A DNA stretch of 64,000 nt, from contig NZ_PYUD01000001.1 in the NCBI RefSeq assembly GCF_003028575.1, positions 62,001-126,000 on the forward strand, read 5' to 3'. This document shows positions 58,951-64,000 of the stretch, piece after piece (the first letter of the stretch is position 1; the number at the start of each line of letters is the position of its first letter). The stretch is from Halomonas urumqiensis (GTDB taxonomy: Bacteria; Pseudomonadota; Gammaproteobacteria; Pseudomonadales; Halomonadaceae). The notes under the pieces are model-generated. The model saw only the letters and a list, made by a program, of their open reading frames with translations. It ran no database searches and was not told where the DNA came from. The position numbers and the translations under genes were made by a program.

Positions 58951-59015
58951 GGGGCATTCCCCGGGGCTTCAGCTCCGCCCGGCAGAATCCTTTAGCCTGT
59001 GGTGCTCGGCTTGAC

Positions 59016-59090
59016 TCAGCGCAGGCCGAGCACCGACAGAACCACCAGCACGATGACCACTGCGCCAACGATATACACGATATTGTTCAT
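59016..59090 (-). CDS. 24-aa single-pass membrane peptide
   Basis: ATG 59090 follows AAGGAAAGCTTT. The frame reads MNNIVYIVGAVVIVLVVLSV then LGLR and stops at 59016. It is one hydrophobic helix with a basic end, the pattern of small inner-membrane stress peptides common in proteobacteria, where near-identical short proteins are annotated as hypothetical. A TGTGCGCTAGCGTACA motif shared with the Crp/Fnr genes lies upstream at 59282-59297. Confidence 0.65.
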   Translation of the reverse strand: MNNIVYIVGAVVIVLVVLSVLGLR

Positions 59091-59281
59091 AAAGCTTTCC
59101 TTTTGGGTGGCGCACGTTCCGGCTCCAGATGCTTCTGAATCGCGCTACTTCTGGTTCAGGTGCCGTGGGCTGTTTGTGTCATGGTGGCGCCGCAATCCTT
59201 GCGACGCATAGTGCAACTCCCTGTACAGGCGTCTCCCTTGCCCCACTCATATCGACGATACCTCATGGTTGGCCGTGCATC

Positions 59282-59297
59282 TGTGCGCTAGCGTACA
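59282..59297. promoter_or_regulatory. Shared CTAGCGTAC motif, copy A
   Basis: TGTGCGCTAGCGTACA is a near-perfect palindrome (one symmetric pair mismatched). It lies 192 bp upstream of the 24-aa gene start and beyond the 3' end of the PAS-GGDEF gene. Related sites precede both Crp/Fnr genes. Confidence 0.5.
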
Positions 59298-59376
59298 TGG
59301 CGGCTCGGCGATTGCGTCTGGCGTCATCAGCGGCCCAGGCACGACAGAAAAGAATCGTGGGCGGCCGGGGCCGCTA

Positions 59377-60522
59377 TTAGAAATCGAAAAAGTATTGCGG
59401 CGCCGCGAGGGAGGGGTGCAGGTCGGGCTCATGCGGCTTTCGCTGAATGGCCAGGGTATTCATCTTGGCCGTGAAGCAGCGGTGTCCGTTTCGACCATTG
59501 CGCTTGGTGTGGTACATGGCTGTGTCGGCGTTGCGCATGAGGGTATCGGCATTATCGGCATCATCCGGATAGAGGCTGATGCCGATGCTCAGCGTAATGA
59601 CCAGCTCATGACCTTCGATATGGTATGGCCTGCCCAGCACGGCACGCAGTTTTTCCGCGACCTTGCAGGCATCTTCAGTCTGCCGTATCTCGGCAAGCAG
59701 GATCACGAACTCGTCGCCGCCCTGACGGCAGACGGTGTCGATGTCGCGCATGCAGTCCTGAAGACGGCCCGCCACCGCCTGAAGCAGCTTGTCACCCAGG
59801 GCATGGCCAAGTGTGTCATTGATGGGCTTGAACGCATCAAGGTCAAGATAGAGCAGGGCCACCAGGTGCTGGTGCCGTCGGGCCAGGCCAATGGCGAGGG
59901 TGAGCCGCTCGGTGAGTAGTACCCGATTGGGTAGACCCGTGAGGGCATCATGCTGCGCCAGGTAGGCCATCCTTTCCAGTATCACCTGTGACTGGGAGGC
60001 GTCGTGGAACACGATCACGGCACCGGTGACTCTCCCTTCCCAGTCATGGATAGGCGCCGCTGAGTCCTCGATCTTGAGCTTGCTGCCATCCTGGCGAACC
60101 AGCACACAACCCATGGCAAAGCCCTTCGCTTGATTTTCCTCCATCGCACGCCGCCCAGGGGTGATGGTCGTTTGGAGCGTCTTATCATCGACAAGGTGAA
60201 GGACTCGGGAAATGGGCTTACCGATTGCCTCGGTCGCCGACCAGTCTGTCAGGGTTTCCGCCACTCGGTTCATGTAGGTGACCGTGCCGTGAAGGTCGGT
60301 GGTCAGGACGGCATCGCCAATGGTATCCAGGGCCACTCGAGCCCATGCTCTCTCGGCTTCCAGGGCGCTTGAGACGTTCCATCTCACGGTGGGGCTCGCG
60401 TTTCGTTCTGGGAAGCCTTTGACTGTCGGTGCATGCCTTTGCCGCAACACATCCTCTGCACTTGGGGCCGCGGCAGTGACCGGCGTCCACGTGTTGCCCT
60501 GCCGCAAGGTGTCGTCTTTCAT
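59377..60522 (-). CDS. PAS-GGDEF diguanylate cyclase
   Basis: The 381-aa product is called from ATG 60522 (MKDDTLRQGNTWTPV). The open frame runs upstream to about 60712 without another ATG, so the true start is uncertain. A PAS domain lies at about 62-180 (DTIGDAVLTTDLHGTVTYMN, KIEDSAAPIHDWEGRVTGAV). It is followed by a GGDEF domain (HDALTGLPNRVLLTERLTLA, RQGGDEFVILLAEI with intact GGDEF). No membrane segment is present after residue 1, so it should be cytoplasmic. It probably makes cyclic-di-GMP. The 3' end lies next to the first shared motif. Confidence 0.88.
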   Translation of the reverse strand: MKDDTLRQGNTWTPVTAAAPSAEDVLRQRHAPTVKGFPERNASPTVRWNVSSALEAERAWARVALDTIGDAVLTTDLHGTVTYMNRVAETLTDWSATEAIGKPISRVLHLVDDKTLQTTITPGRRAMEENQAKGFAMGCVLVRQDGSKLKIEDSAAPIHDWEGRVTGAVIVFHDASQSQVILERMAYLAQHDALTGLPNRVLLTERLTLAIGLARRHQHLVALLYLDLDAFKPINDTLGHALGDKLLQAVAGRLQDCMRDIDTVCRQGGDEFVILLAEIRQTEDACKVAEKLRAVLGRPYHIEGHELVITLSIGISLYPDDADNADTLMRNADTAMYHTKRNGRNGHRCFTAKMNTLAIQRKPHEPDLHPSLAAPQYFFDF

Positions 60523-60773
60523 GCACTCGGCCCAGGAGTAGGCGTCAATGATCGCTGGCACTGCCAAAGGCAAGGCAAGCGCGGCTTGCACCAGTGGGGT
60601 GCCGGAGTCGCATAGTTGTGCAGCATTAGCATCAGAAGGGTTGGCGCCAGCATGAATCGATTCCCCATTGCGTCCGTGTAAGAACCTGTTGACGCGGTTT
60701 GCCTGACCAGGCCCGAGTCAAGGAGGCATTACCCCACAAATAGCGAGAGTAGTGGCGTGACGAGTGCGCTTCT

Positions 60774-60789
60774 GTGCGTTAGCGTACAT
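60774..60789 (+). promoter_or_regulatory. Shared CTAGCGTAC motif, copy B
   Basis: TGTGCGTTAGCGTACA lies 91 bp upstream of the first Crp/Fnr gene. It differs from copy A at one position. Confidence 0.5.
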
Positions 60790-60880
60790 ACTTAGAGCGT
60801 CGGTTTCGTTGATCATTACCGGACAAACCTTTTTGCCGTGATAAACGATCGGCAGGCTTGTTTATTGGAGAAAGTCAAGC

Positions 60881-61600
60881 ATGGCGCAGCAACATGATCC
60901 TCGTCAGAATCGCTTGCTGGGAGCCCTGCCCCGGGATGAGTACCAGCGACTGATGCCGAGCCTCGAGCGAGTCGAGCTGAAGCTGGGAGAGTCGTTGGCC
61001 GAGTCGGGAAAGGTAATGCGCCATGTCTATTTCCCGACAGATTCCATCGTATCGCTACTGTGCGTCATGGAGGATGGTGATTCGACGGAAATTGCCGTCG
61101 TGGGCGCCGAGGGGATTGTCGGCATTTCGCTGTTCATGGGCGGCGAAACCACGCCAAGCCGTGCCATTGTCCAGAGTGCCGGCGGCGCCTATCGCCTCAA
61201 GGGAGAACTGTTGAAGGATGAGTTCGATCATGCATCAACGCTTCAACATTTACTATTGCGTTACACCCAGGCCTTGATCACCCAGATGGCTCAGACGGCG
61301 GTATGCAACCGCCATCACAGCCTGGATCAGCAGTTATGTCGCTGGCTGCTGTTGAGTCTGGATCGGCTGCCGACCGACGAGCTGGTCATGACCCAGGAAC
61401 TGATCGCCAACATGCTGGGTGTCCGTCGGGAGGGGGTCACGGAGTCGGCTGGCAAGCTCCAGAAAGCAGGCCTGATTTCCTATCATCGCGGACATATCAG
61501 CATCCTTGACAGACCTGGTCTGGAAGCGCGGGTCTGTGAATGCTATGGCGTCGTCAAGAAAGAATATGATCGACTACTGAGCTATCACCGCCCCGGATAA
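60881..61600 (+). CDS. Crp/Fnr family transcriptional regulator, first paralogue
   Basis: The 239-aa product starts at ATG 60881 after GGAGAAAG. The cyclic-nucleotide-like beta-roll spans about 20-120 (ESLAESGKVMRHVYFPTDSI, EIAVVGAEGIVGISLFMGGE), without the cAMP-binding Arg/Ser pattern of Crp. The HTH_Crp_2 domain reads VMTQELIANMLGVRREGVTE and KLQKAGLISYHRGHISIL. No Fnr-type cysteine cluster is present. It is a paralogue of the gene at 61816 (same YFPxDSxxSL and GVRRxGxT segments). A signal molecule is unknown. Confidence 0.9.
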   Translation: MAQQHDPRQNRLLGALPRDEYQRLMPSLERVELKLGESLAESGKVMRHVYFPTDSIVSLLCVMEDGDSTEIAVVGAEGIVGISLFMGGETTPSRAIVQSAGGAYRLKGELLKDEFDHASTLQHLLLRYTQALITQMAQTAVCNRHHSLDQQLCRWLLLSLDRLPTDELVMTQELIANMLGVRREGVTESAGKLQKAGLISYHRGHISILDRPGLEARVCECYGVVKKEYDRLLSYHRPG

Positions 61601-61645
61601 AGGTGCATGTCGCCGGTGCGGCTGATGAGCGAAACCTGCCCCGCC

Positions 61646-61661
61646 TGTACCCTAGCGTACC
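61646..61661 (+). promoter_or_regulatory. Shared CTAGCGTAC motif, copy C
   Basis: TGTACCCTAGCGTACC lies 155 bp upstream of the second Crp/Fnr gene. It keeps the CTAGCGTAC core of copy A. Confidence 0.5.
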
Positions 61662-61815
61662 GACGGTTGGATAGGGTGCATGTTAAAATGTCTTGGTAGC
61701 TTGTGAGTCATGCTTTGTTGGCTAACGCTGACGACTCACTGGCTGACGTCGACGTCGGGGCCTAGTGTTTTCCTGCCATGTGCCGATCGCCGGTTTCCCT
61801 ACCAGGAGCGTGCAC

Positions 61816-62538
61816 ATGAATTCACCGATTCACAGCCCATTGACTAACCATCTGATCGACAGCTTGCCGCATCGGGACAGGGTGTCAGTGCTTGCCGATT
61901 GCGAGACCGTCGACCTGGCATTCGGTAAGGTGATCAGCGAACCCGGCGATCAGATCCAGCACGCCTATTTTCCTCTCGACAGCTTCATTTCCTTGATTAC
62001 CAATTTGAGTGACACTGAGCGGTTGGAAGTCGCGATGGTCGGCAGCGAGGGCATGTTGGGGATACCGCTGATTCTGGGCCTCGATGAGTCTCCTCTGCTT
62101 GCCCTGGTACAGGGTGAGGGGACGGCACTACGTATGCCGGTGGCTGTGTTTGGCCGTCATCTGGAACAGAGCTCCGCGCTCCAGGCGCTGCTGAATCGCT
62201 ATCTCTATGTCTTGATGCATCAACTGACCCGGGTAGCGGCATGCACCCACTTTCATCAGGTCGAGGCGCGTCTGGCCCGTTGGCTGCTGATGACCCAGGA
62301 TCGAGCGCACTCTGACCAACTACACCTCACCCATGAGTTTCTGGCCATGATGCTGGGGGTGCGTCGCGCCGGCATCACCCTGGCCGCCATGGCGCTTCAG
62401 TCGCGCGGGTTGATTCGCTATCACCGCGGAGATATCACGGTGCTGGACCGTGAAGGACTGATCGAAGCGTCCTGCGGCTGCTATTCGTTTGATCGAGGTC
62501 TTTACCGTCGAATCATCACCGAAGCGGATGTGCCATGA
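61816..62538 (+). CDS. Crp/Fnr family transcriptional regulator, second paralogue
   Basis: The 240-aa product starts at ATG 61816 after CCAGGAGC; the frame from 61765 is longer but lacks support. It has the beta-roll QIQHAYFPLDSFISLITNLS and VAMVGSEGMLGIPLILGLDE, then the HTH HLTHEFLAMMLGVRRAGITL and ALQSRGLIRYHRGDITVLDR. It is similar along its whole length to the regulator at 60881, so the pair arose by duplication. Related proteins in other proteobacteria stand alone; their ligands are unknown. Confidence 0.9.
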   Translation: MNSPIHSPLTNHLIDSLPHRDRVSVLADCETVDLAFGKVISEPGDQIQHAYFPLDSFISLITNLSDTERLEVAMVGSEGMLGIPLILGLDESPLLALVQGEGTALRMPVAVFGRHLEQSSALQALLNRYLYVLMHQLTRVAACTHFHQVEARLARWLLMTQDRAHSDQLHLTHEFLAMMLGVRRAGITLAAMALQSRGLIRYHRGDITVLDREGLIEASCGCYSFDRGLYRRIITEADVP

Positions 62539-62554
62539 AGTTGGCAGGTGCCTT

Positions 62555-62594
62555 CTGGTATGGAAGGGCTGGTATGGAAGGGCTGGCATGGAGG
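62555..62594. repeat. 14-bp tandem repeat, almost three units
   Basis: CTGGTATGGAAGGG occurs at 62555-62568 and 62569-62582, followed by the degenerate unit CTGGCATGGAGG. It lies just downstream of the second Crp/Fnr gene. Its copy number may vary between strains. Confidence 0.7.
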
Positions 62595-62695
62595 ATGACT
62601 TCAGGATGATGAGGCTTGAGTGTATGTGTCGATTCGCGGGTGATGACTGCAGCGTTCGGGCCTGAACGTCTACAGGTTGTACAAACGATTGATGT

Positions 62696-62762
62696 AAAAA
62701 CGACTGATGGAAAAACAACGGGGGCGCAATGCGCCCCCGTTGCTTGTACAACAGTCGTTTTT
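62696..62762 (-). terminator. Terminator of the PRC-barrel gene inside a larger inverted repeat
   Basis: The inner stem AACGGGGGCGC (62717-62727) / GCGCCCCCGTT (62731-62741) is followed on the minus strand by GTTTTTCC, a good terminator for the gene at 62770. It is enclosed by a second exact inverted repeat AAAAACGACTG (62696-62706) / CAGTCGTTTTT (62752-62762). Confidence 0.75.
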
Positions 62763-62769
62763 GGCTGGA

Positions 62770-63252
62770 TCAATCGCGCTCGAACTTGGGTGAGTTCTTC
62801 AGCATTTCTTCGTCCATATCCGTGTAGAACACCGATTCATCATCTTCCATGGTGTGCTCTATCTGATCCCAACTCAGCCCAGCATCCTGTCCGCCGAGCC
62901 CCAGGAAACCACTCGTTGTCACCACGACGCCGACGATGCGGCCATCTTCGCCGATGATCAGATCATTGATCTCGCCAACGTCTTCATCTGAACCGCGGTG
63001 GATCACATTATTACCGATGACGTCGGTGGCGTAGAATGCACCAGAGGGTACTCCGCTCAACTGCGCCTCATTGGCATGCTGTTTATCGGAATTCCAGTCG
63101 CCGTTCCGCTGTTTTTCGCCATTCTGTTCGCCGGGACTATGCTCGGTTTCTGTCTGCATGTCGTCGTGGTTTTCCGCTACTACAGCCGTGCTTAGTGCCA
63201 ATGCCGGGACAAAAGCGGCAGAAAGTATCAATGCGGTTAGCTTCTTCATCAT
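62770..63252 (-). CDS. Secreted PRC-barrel protein
   Basis: The 160-aa product is called from ATG 63252 (MMKK) after GGAGAAACA; the frame to 63387 lacks a ribosome-binding site. A signal peptide (LTALILSAAFVPALALSTAV) ends before AENHDD. A Gln/Asn/Glu-rich linker follows. The PRC-barrel (FYATDVIGNNVIHRGSDEDV, GEINDLIIGEDGRIVGVVVT, FLGLGGQDAGLSWDQIEHT) fills about 70-145. It resembles the PRC domain of the protein at 369-947 but lacks its repeat tail. It probably acts in the periplasm; function unknown. Confidence 0.87.
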   Translation of the reverse strand: MMKKLTALILSAAFVPALALSTAVVAENHDDMQTETEHSPGEQNGEKQRNGDWNSDKQHANEAQLSGVPSGAFYATDVIGNNVIHRGSDEDVGEINDLIIGEDGRIVGVVVTTSGFLGLGGQDAGLSWDQIEHTMEDDESVFYTDMDEEMLKNSPKFERD

Positions 63253-63519
63253 TGTTTCTCCAGTAATTGACGGCATTCTTCCGGACCCACCTGGGTCTAG
63301 AATGCCATTCCCGAACAGTGGGAATGCCATTCTATCTTGGTCATAACAGCGTGATCTGTCGGTGCGGTTGCGAACTGAACTGACCATCCTATGTACGACA
63401 CCGCACTGATCAGGTCTGGTGTTTCAACTATCCTTACGATCTCATACCGCATCGATTCATGAAGCATGCGTTCATGAAAGAGGCAGGCCTCACCCGTAAA
63501 GACATCTGGAGATCAGTTC

Positions 63520-63699
63520 ATGGACAAGCATCAGACCAAAGGGCATGCGAACGAAGCGAAAGGCAAGGCAAAAGAGGTTGCAGGCAAGGTGACAGGCGAT
63601 AAAAGCAAGGAATACAAAGGGAAAATGGAAAAGCATGTTGGCAAGGCTGAAGCCAAGTCAGGAGATATGGATAGCGGAGCCAAGAAGACAAAGAAATGA
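63520..63699 (+). CDS. CsbD-like stress protein
   Basis: The 59-aa product starts at ATG 63520 behind TGGAGATC. It is very rich in Lys, Glu, Ala and Gly: MDKHQTKGHANEAKGKAKEV, AGKVTGDKSKEYKGKMEKHV, then GKAEAKSGDMDSGAKK. The repeated GKAKEVAGKVTGD pattern is the CsbD family mark. CsbD-like proteins are induced by general stress in several bacteria and are largely disordered; the mechanism is unknown. It is monocistronic. Confidence 0.85.
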   Translation: MDKHQTKGHANEAKGKAKEVAGKVTGDKSKEYKGKMEKHVGKAEAKSGDMDSGAKKTKK

Positions 63700-63836
63700 A
63701 CCACAAGCAAAAAATGACCTTGGCGTCTTTGTGTAGATGCACGGATCGTCCATCGGCAGGACGTGGTTTCTGCAGTGGTTGGTATTGTAACGCTGCCGTT
63801 CGGTAAATCCGTGAACGACTAACACAGGAATTCGCA

Positions 63837-64000
63837 ATGCCCCATGATACGCAGGAATCCCTCGTTGGCGGGGCAGGGATTGATGATAAGACAGCAGCGT
63901 CGTCACGTCCGGAAAAAGGATTTTTCAACCACGTTCAGCTACGCCTGTTTCGCTACACAGCGGTAATGTTTTGCCTGGTGACGCTGATGATACTGATCGG
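63837..64000 (+). CDS. N-terminal part of a membrane protein (cut by window edge)
   Basis: ATG 63837 follows AGGAATTC. The visible 54 residues begin MPHDTQESLVGGAGIDDKTA, contain PEKGFFNHVQLRLFRYTAVM and enter a hydrophobic segment (FCLVTLMILI) at the edge. It looks like a cytoplasmic leader before the first membrane helix. The family cannot be decided from this part. Confidence 0.6.
   Translation, partial: MPHDTQESLVGGAGIDDKTAASSRPEKGFFNHVQLRLFRYTAVMFCLVTLMILI

Overview
The window is high-GC gammaproteobacterial chromosome and most resembles a halophile of the Halomonadaceae (Halomonas-like). This is inferred from protein content (guaBA, umuDC, scpAB-rluB, purL, ArgP/ArgO, PRC-barrel and CsbD-type stress proteins), the small Halomonas-style intergenic elements, and the dense packing of GC-rich genes. 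No rRNA is present, so the genus is an inference.

Layout. 0-4.3 kb: 5' end of xseA, a secreted PRC-barrel protein, then guaB and guaA for GMP synthesis. 4.3-9.6 kb: accessory segment of visibly lower GC that starts exactly at the guaA 3' end. It holds a RhuM-family gene, a broken ORF fused to a duplicated 155-bp guaA tail, 10-bp-phased TGGCA repeats, and a translationally coupled two-gene operon (helical-repeat protein plus a protein with a PD-(D/E)XK-like N-terminus). That operon is the best candidate for an undescribed, possibly defensive, system. 9.7-12.4 kb: VOC protein, MDR oxidoreductase, a Met/Ala-rich small protein and YchJ. 12.4-13.2 kb: a toxin-antitoxin-like pair whose first gene is broken and whose promoter carries a perfect 18-bp palindrome. 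13.4-17.2 kb: membrane operon DUF2157-DUF4401-GDYXXLXY plus an AlkX-type glycosylase. 17.3-40.6 kb: ordinary metabolism, transport and regulation (LysR/PhzF, YghU, ArgP/ArgO, RlpA-like, HIT, SLT lipoprotein, cytochrome b561, DbpA, RIO kinase, creatininase-like, YeeN, M24, TrhA, xanthine permease, ABC exporter, quinone reductase/LysR, MDR, Nfo, MgtC-like).

40.6-44.8 kb: LexA-boxed umuDC, tRNA-Thr(CGT), and a small insertion with a zeta-toxin-like kinase and a 56-aa partner between 90-bp direct repeats. The repeats duplicate the tesB tail and the tRNA promoter. 43.9-58.6 kb: tesB, tadA, a GGDEF protein, mltF, purL, a hypothetical gene, radD, and the coupled operon scpA-scpB-rluB. 58.7-64 kb: two identical tRNA-Lys genes, a 24-aa membrane peptide, a PAS-GGDEF protein, two paralogous Crp/Fnr regulators that share a CTAGCGTAC motif upstream, a second PRC-barrel protein, a CsbD-like protein and the start of a membrane protein.

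Functional links. guaBA, purL and the xanthine permease cover purine synthesis and uptake. umuDC, nfo, radD, alkX and xseA cover DNA damage. scpAB supports chromosome condensation. The two GGDEF proteins and the Crp/Fnr pair suggest second-messenger and stress signalling near the right end. The accessory elements sit at guaA and at tRNA-Thr/tesB.
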